Position numbers and translations under genes: made by a program. From NCBI GenBank assembly GCA_920105625.2, contig OV050031.1, positions 219,404,194 to 219,468,193 of the forward strand: 64,000 nt of DNA, given 5' to 3'. The stretch is from Clusia tigrina (lineage: Eukaryota > Arthropoda > Insecta > Diptera > Clusiidae). Within the stretch, counting starts at the first letter, position 1; every line of letters starts with the position of its first letter. Below are positions 23,181 to 35,620 of this stretch, piece by piece. Below the pieces are notes generated by a model, which saw only the letters and a list, made by a program, of their open reading frames with translations, searched no databases and was not told where the DNA came from.

Positions 23181-24184
23181 ACCTTTCAAATACCAGTAGA
23201 GAAATACTACCAAAGACATTATATTTATTGGGTTCGTGTAACTATTCTATTTTATAAGTTCAGGGACATTCTATTTCTAAGGTTCAGGATCTAAAGTATT
23301 TTTTGTTATCTTATAAAGTTGGAATACCTTCACTTAAATGTGTTTAATTTGTTCCACTGTGCATATTGATCGAAAAACGTATTCCGTCGTAATAATAATG
23401 CAAATGAACATGTGCCTTCCAACAAATATGGGATCAATTAAATCAAACGAATGTAACATCAACAAAAAAGGATACATTACGGAAAAAACCGGTTGGGAAA
23501 ACTATGCAACAAAAACAACACAGTTACAACAGAAAACAAAAAACAAACAAACAATACACGAACGATTTGAAGAGGGGGAAAAACCTGTCACGTGAGCGTA
23601 GTTGGTACCAATGAGACCGCTCCGGCAGTTTAGAATTGTAAGTCAGTAAATGTGTGTGCTGCCTTTAATATTATAACCACGTTCAAATTGCGTAATATAT
23701 AATTGCCACTTCACTGTTCTGTGTCTTTTTGATAGAAGGAAACGATTCAAAGAAGTGATAATGTCAGCGTTCTCAGACAATGTGAACCTAGCATTGGTAT
23801 CCCAAAAGAGGTGTCTACCTGACCATGTCACTAGAGATTAGTATGAATGTCGGTCAACAAGCCATTAAATGCAAATAAATATATTTTAAGTATAAGGTAC
23901 TCCATAAACGAAGTAGTTAAACACACTCGCAAATGTATGAAGCAAGGATATGAATGAGCATGTGTAGACGCTGTTTACTCTATGCAAGTATTTATTCGTG
24001 TATCTGCATATTTACGATAGATGTTTGTTGAATTAGTTGCATGTAAATAGGCAACTCATTCAAATGAACTCATTAACGAGCCGATCAGAGCTTTTTAACT
24101 CATACGCAGCCAACGTCGAGCACGTACGGTAAACAAAACTTTTGAACTGGTCACTGTTCAAGTGGGTGACATAATTATGTTTGG
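23181..24184. other. Intergenic, possible gypsy RNase H remnant
   Basis: The minus-strand frame 23831..23643 reads RHRTVKWQLYITQFE and YNIKGSTH, vaguely like the RNase H domain of Ty3/gypsy elements (RxxRWxLxLxxFxxxxxYxxG). The resemblance is weak and I give it low weight. Nothing else is seen. Confidence 0.3.
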
Positions 24185-24375
24185 TACGCCTAATGCATGA
24201 ATTATGTACGATCAAACTTGAGAGAACCCCAACTCGAACTAATAGCAACAAAGTTGCAACAACAAACTAACTACAACAAATACAGTTAATGCATGAATTA
24301 TGTACGATCACACTTGAGAGAACACCAACTCGAACTAATAGCAAAAAAGTTGCAACAACAAAGTTATGACAACAA
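24185..24375. repeat. Tandem duplication, about 100-bp unit
   Basis: TAATGCATGAATTATGTACG, CACTTGAGAGAACACC and AACTCGAACTAATAGC occur at about 24190-24270 and again at about 24285-24365. Confidence 0.85.
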
Positions 24376-24397
24376 ACCAACTAACAACAAAAACTAA

Positions 24398-24610
24398 CCT
24401 ATCTCCGAAGTTATTGTTGCAACAATTTTGTTCGAGGGGTTTTCTAGTAAACCCCTTTTTCATAACACATCACATAACAGACTCATTGCATCTCGCTTCC
24501 CCTTGCCGCTCACCGATTTTTTTGGTTCAATCTCTATGTATGTATGTATACTCTTTGGTGGAAGCTTTGCCTAATTGCCTCCCAATATTTTCGGCTCTCA
24601 CTGCTGTCGA
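24398..24610 (+). repeat. Dispersed repeat family C
   Basis: CGAAGTTATTGTT, then GGGGTTTTCTAGTAAACCCC and CAATCTCTATGTATG-TATACTCTTTG, also found in diverged form at about 59117-59290. Identity unknown. Confidence 0.6.
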
Positions 24611-24797
24611 TCTTAAGAATGCCTTGTAAACTAAACACACACACACACACGCACTCACATACCCACAGCTTACAAATGATCACAGCCTAAGAGGGTTTTT
24701 CTTTTACAGCACGGTGATCAAATTCGTGGCTCTCCCCATTTGCATCATCGGCTGGAGTAGTCCCACTATGACCTAAGCCTACGCAACGGCAAGGCAA

Positions 24798-25045
24798 ATC
24801 AGTTGCAAAGCCTCAGTCAGAGTGTAATGCTAGGCGCGCACTCAATGTATTCGTGGGTCCACAAAAATTGACTGGCACACTGCTTTAAACCAAACTTGGC
24901 GCATGGAAACTGAGTACCACCAGTTGCAAAGCCTCAGACGGAGTGTTATGCTAGGCACGCACTGAATGTATTCGTGGGTCTATCAAAATTACCTGGCAGA
25001 CCACTTGAAACCTCACTTGGGGCACGGAGTGAATACCACATTGTA
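24798..25045. repeat. Tandem duplication, about 122-bp unit
   Basis: AGTTGCAAAGCCTCAG, GAGTGTAATGCTAGG and GTATTCGTGGGTC recur at about 24801-24920 and 24922-25043 with scattered differences. Confidence 0.88.
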
Positions 25046-26469
25046 TTTGTATTTATGTATATCTTAATGGGAAGTTTGGTTTAATTAGTTTAAAAGCAAT
25101 TTCTTTCACTGCGCACATAGTCTCGGAGTCATTAAGTCATCGTTTGTTTGTGCCACGCCTTTATATACATATTACGAATTCACGTCACAGCGCAAATTGT
25201 GTGTGCCTAATTACTCATGCAATTTGCCAGGTAACTGCCCCCTTGTGGCTTAGAACGAGCCGTGCAGGAATCACACTATGTAACACTACGAAATGACAAG
25301 CAATTAGGACCCACCCCTCAACCGCGGCAAGCAAGTGTCGGGTATTAAGCAATTAATAGTGGCTCACGTATAATTAAATTAACTTCAGTTGTCACCACAC
25401 CAGGAAACTGTTCCTGAACACATTTGCCTTACTTTTCCTTAACACATTTGCCTTACTTCTAGCCTGATCTTTTTACAACACTTGGGCCAACTCCAGGCCC
25501 AGTTGCTCGCAATTGGTAACAGATATTCGTGTGTCTGTGCTCTGGTAATAGATACGAAGATACCTGAGAACTGGTGTTGTTCTACATCAACCATATCACA
25601 TTTATGCTCTCATGCACGCAATCAACGCCACAATTTCATTCAATATTTTATGTTACTTGTACTATTTTTTTCAAGCATTATTATTTTAGTTCAAATTTGA
25701 TGTACACAATTTTTCTGCTCTTTTTCAGATCGTGTGTTCCCATTCACCTTTATCTAGATTTTATTTTTGATGTTATTTTGTTTTTTTTTCTCACTTAAAA
25801 CTTTTTTTACCGTTTTTTCCAAATTTATTATTGTTGTTGTTGTTTTTCTCTTTGAGATTGAACAAACACTATTTTTTTCTCAGCTCTTCCGCTTCAATCA
25901 ATCAACCAATGCGTACGTTGTAGAAACGCGTCTATACAAACCGAACTCTCTCAAATGACTGCCGGCCGGTCGTCGCACTAGTTCCAACAGAGTGTAGCAC
26001 TAGCAACAACAACAACAGCAAAATGTAAAAACAACAATTCCTCAGCAGCGCTATTGGGCTTTTTCCTTATTTATTTAATGTTTCGTTTTTGTTGTTGTTG
26101 TTGTTGTGTTGGTGTTTTGTGTTGTGTGTTGTGTGTTGGTTTTGCTGTTGCCTGTTCCTCTGTTGTTGCCGTTGCTGATGCCGTTGCTGCTGCGCCTTCT
26201 TTTAGCTGGTAGTTGGAGAGTTGTTGTTGTGGTTGTTGCTATTGTTGTTGTAGTTTATTTTGTAAACATTGCAACAAATTATATAGTTCAAAGTCAATGC
26301 TCAACACTCACGCTCAACTGGGAACCAGAACTGAAGCAGAAACTGATATTGAAACCGAAACTGACACTGACACTAACACTAAGCTCAGGCTACAGTGGCT
26401 AACATGCTGACGGACTGGCTGAGTCGCTCTGCCACCAGCATTGCTGTACATCTGGTCGATTGGTGGGTA
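25046..26469. other. Intergenic, low-complexity runs
   Basis: AT-rich with TTG/CAA triplet tracts at about 25995-26040 and 26085-26250. No gene recognised; the frame at 26106..26402 follows the triplet tracts. Confidence 0.5.
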
Positions 26470-26850
26470 TGCGTGCGTTGGTTGCGAACGCTTGTGACTG
26501 CGACTGTGACGGCGACTGCGACTACAACTGCGGCAGCGATTACTACACTGCGGTTCTGACTGCGACGACTTTGGTTACGGCCGCGAGTACGACTGCGGTT
26601 CTGACTGCGACGACTTTGGTTATGGCCGCGACTACGACTGCGGTTCTGACCGCGACGACGACTGTGGTTGAGGCTACGACGCTGCTTGTGGCGACTACGA
26701 TGGTGCTTGTGGCCGCTGCTACTACCAAATACTCTCCATTATCTAATAGAGAGTATTTGACTGCTACTGTGGTTCGGACTGCGACGACGACTCTGCTGCT
26801 GACTGCCACAACTGTGTCGCCAACGTTGACGTCGACGTTAACGTTGGCGT
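26470..26850. repeat. GC-richer minisatellite, open on both strands
   Basis: Units of about 48 bp (GACTGCGACGACTTTGGTTA, CGGCCGCGACTACGACTGC, GGTTCT). A Thr/Ala/Val-rich frame on plus (26460..26960, 166 codons) and a Val-rich frame on minus (26893..26543) both remain open, as expected for a repeat lacking stops. No evidence of expression. Confidence 0.85.
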
Positions 26851-28214
26851 TAGTGTTGCTTCTGTTGATGGCGGCCGGTGTCGTCATCGTCACCGCACTT
26901 TACCCCAAATTATTATGTGTACATACCTACTATATTTATTATAATTTGTTAGAGCGTTAAATCCCTACCTACCTACCGCCTGGTAATAATATTTATTAAC
27001 ATTAGAAATGCAGGGAATAACTGAAACCACAGGCACGCATACTCACACACACACAAGCACTCATTCACTCTCTTATGAGAAAGGCGCGCTGCTGATATCC
27101 AGCGTCGTTTTTGGTTTTGTTTTTGTTTTTTTTTTGTTTTTGCTTTTTTGTTTTTTTATTGTAGATGTTGTCATGGTCACAGACCAAGTCATGGGGTTGG
27201 CATCACTAATCAAACAATCAAATATGAGTTCTAATAAATTCAAAAAAGCAAATACTCGTACAGCAACAAAATTAACTCACAAAGTGAAAATTACGTGTAT
27301 GCTTCAGTGAGTGTGTATGCGAGTGTGTGTGTGCATCTTGAAGATGTTACAATTACTCATGCTCGCTGCGATGACGTTGGTGTGGGGGGGAGGGGTCTCA
27401 CAAAGTACTCACTATTGAAAAAGTGAGCTAGTTTTACTACTCTACTTAATAATTAATGTTATTGTTTAATTGTTCAATATCTTTTTATGAACCGTTTCAT
27501 TTATTTAAATTTTTTGTTTATTATTATTTTTCCAATTTTTTTTATTGACATTTATATTTTGTTTGTTTATTTTTTCGTTATTAGTTTGCAAAGCTTTTTC
27601 GTTTGTTTGTTTTTCGCCATAAAATTGTGTTTAAATCCCTGCTTTGCTTATTTTTGGGTTCTGGCATAAATGGAATTGCTCTGAAGCGGCGAAGGGAGTT
27701 AAATTTCAATATTGTTGCCACTAAAAAAATTCATTGACGTTGCATAAACCTGGAACCGGTTAAGAAGGACTCCTAGGGTTACATAACACAATCTGTTGGC
27801 TGAGCGAGTGTGTGTGTGTGTGTGTGTGCGTGTGTATGGGTGTGTGTGTGCGAGTGTATGGGTGTGTGTGTGTGTGTGTAAGTGCTGAATGTGGGGAAAT
27901 TGCTCCGATCTGTTGACAAATTTTTTGGTATTCTTCGTAGAACTATTCAACGCTTTTTTATAGATAAGAATGGAAGGCAGTGAAGTGCAAAGCAGGCATT
28001 CATCAAAGATATGGCAAATAAAGTTGGGTTTCATACTCAAAATCTACTCTAAAGATAGTAAAAGATGTGACAAAAATAAAATACGAGTGTGATAAAAAAT
28101 TTAGTTTCAATTAATTAGAAAACTTTTGCAAACGCTTCACACTGAACTTTAATGAAATCTAATAATGATGCTTGAAATGATGATGATGATGTTGAGTGTT
28201 GTGCCGATTAGAAG
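26851..28214. other. Intergenic with microsatellites
   Basis: Contains CA repeats near 27030-27060, T-rich tracts near 27100-27160 and GT repeats at about 27810-27885. No gene seen. Confidence 0.5.
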
Positions 28215-28345
28215 AATGTTGTGGATAATTACTTTAACGATAATAATTTTAACGATAGTGATGTTAACGATAAAAATTTTAACGATAGTGATGGTAACGA
28301 TAATAATTTTAACTATGTATACAGTTTTTAACGATAGTGATAATA
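28215..28345. repeat. Short tandem repeat, about 18-24 bp unit
   Basis: Repeats of TTAACGATAATAATTT and TTAACGATAGTGATG. Confidence 0.85.
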
Positions 28346-29639
28346 ACGATAGTAACAATGGTCATGGTAGTGTTGACATTGAATATGGTAAAGTAAATAA
28401 TGAAAATTGTTATCACGGCAATTGTGAAGATAATGATAGTAATTATATTGAAGTTGGTAATGAAACTGATGATGTCGATATGCAAATTGCCTAATCAGAT
28501 AGATAGTTAAGAAATTCGAGAGTCAAGACTTCGGTATTTGTTTAGAAAAGTGGTAGGCCGCAGAACAATTGTAGAAAGAGGTATCCAAGCACTCAAGCAT
28601 TGACGCCCATTGTACTCTAATATAAATAGAAATGGGTTTCTATAATAACAATGTAAGGGTAATAATGTAATTTAGAATAACAACAATGATAGTGATATTA
28701 ATTTTTTTAGTGGATATGGTGCAGTGTTTTGCCTGAGTGCTTAGAGACCCCTTTCTTCGGTGGTTCTCCGGCCTACCCCACTTCTAAACAAATACCGAAG
28801 TCTTGATTCTGGAACTTCTTAACTATCTACTTAGCGGCAGTTTGCATATCGCATATACATATTTAGAGTAAACAAAAATAGAATGGTTCCGATGATAATA
28901 ATGCCTTTTATATTGGAGATCTTTATAATTATACCTAAAAAATTATTTTTATTATTCTTATTATTACTTGAAAAATAATGACTTAATTATTAGCTTATCA
29001 TGAAAGAAGAGTCAGGGTCTTCAGCTCAACTAAAAATATATTATTTTATTAACTGTAGAAATGAAGGTTATTACACTAGTTTACAAGGTTTTTGCTACAA
29101 AGTACTCATATCAGTTCCTAAAGTATTAAGACCTCCTAAACATGAATATGCCACACAAAAAAACTGGGTCCGATTTTTTCTTGAATATTCCGACGTCGCT
29201 AATACTATCCAAAATGTCTTAATTTGAAGGTAATGAGGAACGATATCAAGAATATTGGAACGAAAGTTTGCTCGGAGAATAAATAGCTCAAAACTGGCTT
29301 GTTTTGCGGGTAATGGAGTATCGTTATCGAGGATATTGGAAGGAAAGTTTGTTCGGAGACTGTTGCAGGACATTAATATGAGAAATTAAACCGAATATAT
29401 ACAACAGAAAATCATTGAATAAAATAGTAATCATTTTTTCTGTTCAAGTTGAAAATAAACAATTATGCAATATCTCAGAAACGATCAGCCTCAGAAGATC
29501 GTTATTGAAACTAGTGTTATGGTAATGAACAACTTATAGTACAGATCAGGCCCATAGTAGTGAAGAGTTGGCTTGGTTGACTTTATCGATCATGACGATA
29601 ATTATTCTAAAGATTTTTATACTCTTGACTATTAGGTGA
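28346..29639. other. Intergenic with two family B copies
   Basis: Family B occurs at about 28545-28630 (minus) and 28710-28790 (plus), forming an inverted pair about 80 bp apart. A diverged direct repeat (GGTAATGAGGAACGATATC type) lies at about 29225-29280 and 29308-29365. No gene supported. Confidence 0.55.
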
Positions 29640-30205
29640 ACGTGCTTATAAAGGTAATAAGGACTATAATGATATAGAAAATTATGTTGAAATATATCAT
29701 AATATTGATATAGATAATGATGTTCATATACAAAATGTTGTTGATATTGAAAATATTGTTGATATAGATATAGAGAATAATGTTGATATAGATATCTATA
29801 ATGATGTTGATACTGAAAATGATGTTCATAGAGATATGGTGTTCATATAGGAAATGATGTTGATATAGATATATATAATTATATTAATAATTATATTAGT
29901 TAATGATAGTGATGTAGATAATGGTGTTCATATAGGAAATGATGTTGATATAGATATAAATAATGATATTGATATATATATAGATAATTTTATTACATAT
30001 GTATTTAATGATGTTGCTGTAAGATAATGATGTTGAAATAGATAATGATGTTGATATAGATATTGAAAATGATGTTGAACTTGAAAATGATGTGGATATA
30101 GATTATCAATAAACGATATAAATTATGATGTTTATATAGATAATGATGTTGATATAGAAAATGATGTTGATATAGAAAATGATGTTCATATTGAAAAGTT
30201 GGTTG
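29640..30205. repeat. Degenerate minisatellite, GATGTTGATATAGAAAAT-type
   Basis: Many 15-30 bp units of GATGTTGATATAGATAAT and variants across about 550 bp. Irregular and old. Confidence 0.9.
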
Positions 30206-31504
30206 ATGTTGGTGTCAACGATATCAATGATGATAAGGTCAATATAACAACTCTCTAAATAAATATTTATAAAGTTCACTCTTCAAACTATCGATCGATG
30301 ATATCGCAAATGATAAATGATAAATAATGCTATCAGGCTATTGAGGTGATGTTGCTACTGATTATATTGAAGATGGTGATGATGGTGTTGTACATACTGA
30401 TGACTATGATATTTAAATTGGTAATGCTAGTAATTAAATGGATGATCACAACTTGGCAATTTCCTAATCTAAAATTATTAAATGCTGTTGAAATAATCAT
30501 TGAATACTAAGAATAACAATTACGTTGAGGATGTTGTTGATTATCCTCTATCACTAGTTAACAATTTTCGTTTATTTTTACTTCAATATTTTGACCAACC
30601 AAAAACGAAACTGCCCTCAAAAAATGTACTTCCGATCGTTGCCAAAATACTTTAGAAAATTGTACTAAAATTGTTTTGGCACTTTGTAGGAAAAACCTTG
30701 TAAACTATTGTCATGATTTTTTATATAGATTAGGTCGATCAGATAAACGTCACGTCTCCCTCCATTATAATCAACTCAGGGTACCCTACAGAGAATTACT
30801 CTAGATATGCTCTTAATGATGACATATGAATGAAATTTGTTAGTAATATACATCATCACTAATGGTCCCTGTGACTGAGTGCTCTGGTTAATTGCAGCCC
30901 TGTACATTTCTATTCTAATGTACATCACCATGGTTTAACTCCCCCACACATGCAAGGGAAAAGGTATTTCGAAGTCGGTCTAACCAGACTTCAGACTTTT
31001 TTGCTTATTTCTACTGATAAGGATGGTGACAACAATGGCAATAACAATCACGATAATCATAAAAACGATCCTGCCGACTCTGCTATTGACAACTATAATA
31101 CAAATTGTACCAATAATGACAATGAGAACGGTGCTGGTGCTATTAAAAACTATGATTAGTGGGATAATTGTGATTATATTGGTGATTCGCAGCTAAGCTA
31201 CTCTGGTAGATCCGCCAACTGTGACCCCGAAGGTGGCCTGAGCTTAGCGTCGTAATTGTAATGATCGTAACGAAATGTTGATGATGATAAGGAATACGTT
31301 GTATATCATGATATAGTACGAAATTGGTATTTTCGAACTAGTTCTATTTAAGATCACATTTCTTTAATTTTCACTGAAACATGGAAACGATTTAAAGTTA
31401 AAAACTCAACTAAAAACCTGGCGTGCATTAGAAAAGACCTGTGCTATATTCAATTAATGACTTAGCTAAACATGTAGTGGGGCGAGCGTTCTCAGACGCT
31501 ATCG
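30206..31504. other. Intergenic, nothing recognised
   Basis: AT-rich. The short Asp/Asn-rich frame at 30950..31159 is repeat-like (GACAACAATGGCAATAACAA). No gene seen. Confidence 0.5.
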
Positions 31505-32630
31505 CCAATGTCAATAACACCAACAAATACAACAACTTTAGTTATAAATCTAAAAGATAATACAATTTCACATACAACAACTTTAGATTCAACAACTTTA
31601 AACACATTAGCAACAGATTCAACAACAGCTACAACACCTTCAGGTGCAACAACTTCATATACAACAACTTTAGATACAATTCAAACAGATACAACAATTT
31701 CATCTACAACACTTTCAGCTACAACAACTTTAGATACAACAACTTTATACACATTATCAACACATACAACAATTTCAGCTACAACAACTTCAACTGCAAC
31801 AACTTCAGCTACAACAACTTTATACACATTATCAACAGATACAACAAATCCAGCTACAACAACTTCAGGTGCAACAACTTCATATACAACAACTTTAGAT
31901 ACAATTCCAAAAGATACAACAATTTCATCTACAACACTTTCAGCTACAACAACTTTAGATACAACAACTTTATACACATTATCAACAGATACAACAATTT
32001 CAGCTACAACAACTTCAGGTGCAACAACTTCATATACAACAACTTTAGATACAATTTCAAAAGATAACACTATCTCATCTACAACAACTTCAGTTACAAC
32101 ATTTTCATCTACAACAACTTCAGCTGCAACAACTTTAGATACAACAACTTTAGATACAACAACTTTAGATACAACAACTTTAGACGCATTATCAACATAT
32201 ACAACAATTTCAGCTACAACAAATTCAGGTACAACAACTTTAGACACAATATCAACAGATACAACAATTCCATCTACAACAACTTCAGCTACAACAACTT
32301 TAAATACAACTTTAGACACATTATCAACACATACAACAATTTCATCTACAACAACTTCATCTACAACAACTTCAGGTACAAGAACTTCAACTACAACAAC
32401 TTTAGATACAATTCCAACAGATACAACAATTTCAGCTACAACAACTTCAACTACAACAATTTCATCTACAACAATTTCATCTACAACAACTTCATCTACA
32501 ACAACTTCAGGTACAAGAACTTCAACTACAACAACTTAGATACAATTCCAACAATTTCATCTACAACAACTTCATTTACAAAACCTTCAGGTGCAACAAC
32601 TTCAACTACAACAACTTTAGATATCATGAA
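31505..32630. repeat. Thr/Ser-coding minisatellite (343-codon open frame)
   Basis: About 1.1 kb of 15-18 bp units such as ACAACAACTTTAGATACA and ACAACAACTTCAGGT. Unit lengths are multiples of three, so the plus-strand frame 31508..32539 stays open for 343 codons (TTTLDTTT and TTTSATTT repeats) with a Met but no signal peptide. A Val-rich minus frame (32319..31681) is also open. Mucin-like stalks look like this, but the absence of a signal peptide or other domain favours a non-coding array. Confidence 0.85.
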
Positions 32631-33447
32631 ACATCACTCATTGCAATGGAAACGTTTTGTCATTCACCGCTCGCCAATTGACACGGAAAAAGAAGAACTT
32701 ACCTGTGGCCGTAGAGAGCCACGGGCCAATACTCGCACAACAATCAACCACCCTTATCAGGAAATTTCACTTGAAATTGTCGCAGTGTTGAGCGCGCCTG
32801 TGAGTGTTCCTCCACCTGCAGGTGTTTCTGTTTGCTGTTTGTGTGGTTGTTTGTTCTAAAACTGATTAACAAATTACATCACGATACGAACTGCCTTGGC
32901 TGGCGGTGTGTGCCTTATGCCGTACTCCGCATTCGAAGGAAGTGGTTAAACTGTGTTGGCACAGCTGCGCGGCTTAGATAACAGCCCCAGACGCCAGCTG
33001 ATAACGAGAGCTAACAAAATTTAATTGTTAATTGCCAGAAACGTGACTTAGTGTTTGCTCTGTCGCTGCTGGAAACATAATGAAGCTAAACCAAAGCACA
33101 GCAAATGACCGTATAGCGAAAAATCTGGCATAGTCATGGGGAGAGAGCTGCAGATTGGCTTTGGTTGGTTGGCTTGCTACCTACTAATTACCACGTATCG
33201 GTCATTTCAGTGGGAGTGCGAACATAGAAAGCAATTAAAATCATTTACTAAATGGGTGTACTCGGGTATTTTTGAACAGGCTAAAAGAGCACCGCGACCG
33301 TAGAGATCTGTTGTGGAGATACTCGGGTATACATTTTTATGTATTTTAAATGGCCCCCTTGAGCTGCGTACATAGCTTCATAGGCTGGTCACTTAGCTTA
33401 GAAGTTAGTTGCGTAGAACGGAGGCTCCAAACAAGGCCTACTGAAAT
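32631..33447. other. Upstream region of the DUF1091 gene
   Basis: Non-repetitive sequence with normal composition, likely containing the promoter of the gene starting at 33448. Two copies of an ACTCGGGTAT motif occur near 33261 and 33322. No clear TATA box. Confidence 0.4.
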
Positions 33448-34378
33448 ATGTGCCAATATACTGTGAAGTTCTCTGCGTGGCTGGCAGTGGTCGCCTGCGG
33501 ACTGAGTGCGTTGCTAGTCTACGCTGATGTATGCCAACATGTGTAACAGTTTTTTTTTGCTGTCAGAGCCAGAACACTGAAAATGCTGCATGACGCAAGC
33601 CCATCTGCTTTGCCACTTCTACACAGAGCCAAGAGCAAAGAGAAGTAGCTGCCTGATAATTGGAATACATCCGCTTAAGCCACTTGTGTCTGCCAGCATT
33701 TACAGTGTGGTGGTTGTTGACCTTTGCCCTGTGCCTGTCTATTCAAAGAGTTCTGCCGTAATTTCAGCAAAACAACATATTCGTGTTCAAGAATCTCGAC
33801 TGCAAATTTCTGGACCCCACGTATGGCGAGTTCACGTACTGTCGTCTAAAGGCAATCAATCGGTCGTTGGTCCTGTTGACGGTGCGGTCGACTTTCTATG
33901 AAGCACCCAAAAAACATCTGAAAGTATTTTCATTAATTCTTTTATAACAAAATTTGTAGTTCCCTAAAACTTGCTTCCAGATCCACATGCAGTTTTTCAA
34001 GAAAGCGAACGGCTACAAACCGTTCCTGATCAACGTCGAATTCGATTTGTGCACCCTGCTGAAGGGCTACAATATTCCCGTGTTTGCGCCATTCTACGCC
34101 ATGATCCGTCCATACGTCAATGTTCACAAGCCATGTCCGATGCCGGTAAGGAAATGAATATCAGTTGTTGGTGTCTCTTCTTCTCTTAACACATTTTCCT
34201 TCTGTTCCATGTTTTTCTTCAGGCCAAATTTGCTATCCAGAATTTTCCCATCAAACCCGAAATGGTACCTTCAACGTGGCCGGGAGGAGAATATCGCATC
34301 GACATTACCTTCATAGTGGCCAATATTCCACGCACGCTGGTCAAAGTGTTCATTGCCGCCTTTGAGAAATCAAAATGA
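33448..34378 (+). CDS. Secreted DUF1091-family protein
   Basis: Predicted coding exons 33448-33528, 33768-33923, 33981-34145 and 34223-34378, all phase 0 with GT-AG introns, giving 185 residues. Residues 1-26 form a signal peptide (hydrophobic core AWLAVVACGLSALLVYA). The rest matches the fly-specific DUF1091 pattern: FKNLDCKFLDPTYGEFTYC, then LKAINRS, FFKKANGYKPFL, DLCTLL and VHKPCP, with conserved Cys pairs. The family is large in Drosophila and structurally related to the MD-2/ML lipid-binding fold; roles are mostly unknown, and some members are chemosensory or reproductive. Skipping 33529-33767 in one intron is required because the sequence after the nearer acceptor (TGTCAG at about 33567) hits a stop in frame. 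The stop context ends EKSK. An ATTAAA signal lies at 34426-34431. Confidence 0.85.
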
Positions 34379-34425
34379 GTTAAACCAGATTCGCGTAGAA
34401 AGGACTTGCATTGTTTTGTAGCTAA

Positions 34426-34431
34426 ATTAAA
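34426..34431 (+). terminator. Poly(A) signal variant ATTAAA, DUF1091 gene
   Basis: ATTAAA lies 48 nt after the stop codon, a normal distance for a short fly 3' UTR. Confidence 0.55.
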
Positions 34432-34719
34432 GGATATTCTCTGCCATGCTCAGTGATTTTAATTTGAATCTTCAATAGCCAGAACTCAGTTAGGCGTAAG
34501 GACTCAATAGTAGAGATACTATGGAAGTAGAGCAGTGAGTAAAAGAGAGTTGTGGGCTCTTAGTTCCGGTTGGAAGTGGAAGTGCATTGGAAGAATAATG
34601 AAGTGATCACAATTAAGTGGGTACACATCAGGATAGCTCTCAACTAAATAACACTACAAGCAGCATTTTATTAACCAAACAAGAGATGGTCATTGGAGTG
34701 TTGACTCCAAAGGATTTGA

Positions 34720-35005
34720 TTGGCTGCTTTATGAGCTTACTTTCAACATAACGTCTTCATGAGCTTACTTTCCAGAGGACTACTTTGTGAACTTACTTCC
34801 CACAAGACATCTTCAAGACCTTACTTTTTAAAGGACTTCTTCATTAACTTACTTTCCACATGGAATCTTCTTGAGCATATTTTCGGCAGGACATCTTCAT
34901 GAGCTCTGTTACCACTTATCATATTCATAAGCTTAGTTTCCACATGACGTCTTAATGAGCTTACTTTCCACAGGGGATCTTCACGAGGCATTCAGCAATG
35001 TCTGC
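34720..35005. repeat. Minisatellite, about 30-35 bp unit
   Basis: Repeats of GAGCTTACTTTCCACA, GGACATCTTCAT, about eight diverged copies. Confidence 0.85.
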
Positions 35006-35084
35006 CTAATTACTGCAAGTATTTTATTCTCCTTACCAGAGTTCCCCCTGAAGGTTAGGAAAGTTATGACTAACTTTTGAATAT

Positions 35085-35620
35085 AATCTCATATGAGAGC
35101 CCCTTCCAGCGAATAGGGTGGATGCAGAGAATGACGAAGAGCGTAAACGGTCCTAAAAGTCCCATCGGGCGTCAGATGGTCGAAACATTATCAAAGGCCA
35201 TGCCAGACATCTGCATACCGAAAGACTTCCCAAGGCAAGAGCAAGCTGTTCAACCAGCTTAGGACTGTTGAGGTACACCTTAGGCACAAACACTGGGTTC
35301 ACATACCAGGCCTAAAGGTATCAAAGAATCTGCATACCACCTAAAAAGATTCGAATCACTCATCAATCTCTCTAAGAATAATCTTAGCCTGAGATGACAG
35401 GCCTACTCACAGGACACAGTAAATTGAACTCACATATGGTGCGGATGAGAGTCACCTCGGACGATTACTGCAGATTCTAAATGGAGGAAGAGGAGACGTC
35501 CTTGAATATGCTGAAACAATGCCCGGCTATCATGCACACCCCCAGGAAATACTTGATATTCTTCCAAGGCTCTGCTAGTAATGTGGCATCTTTGGAGTTA
35601 AAACTTGTCATCACGTTTAT
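35085..35620 (+). mobile_element. Non-LTR retrotransposon RNase H tail fragment
   Basis: In shifting frames on plus: MVRMRVTSDDYCRF, MEEEETSLNMLKQCPAIM and RKYLIFFQGSA. This is the zinc-knuckle-like tail that follows RNase H in R1/LOA/I-type elements (GxxxxxxCRxCxxEEETxxHxLxxCPA). Several stops and frameshifts; dead. Confidence 0.7.

Noticed and set aside
23643..23831. Minus-strand frame resembling gypsy RNase H
   Set aside because: Only a loose pattern over about 40 residues with no neighbouring RT or integrase; not called as an element.
32626..32859. 77-codon plus-strand ORF just upstream of the DUF1091 gene
   Set aside because: Considered as an upstream exon; no donor in a suitable place and no similarity to any family known to me.
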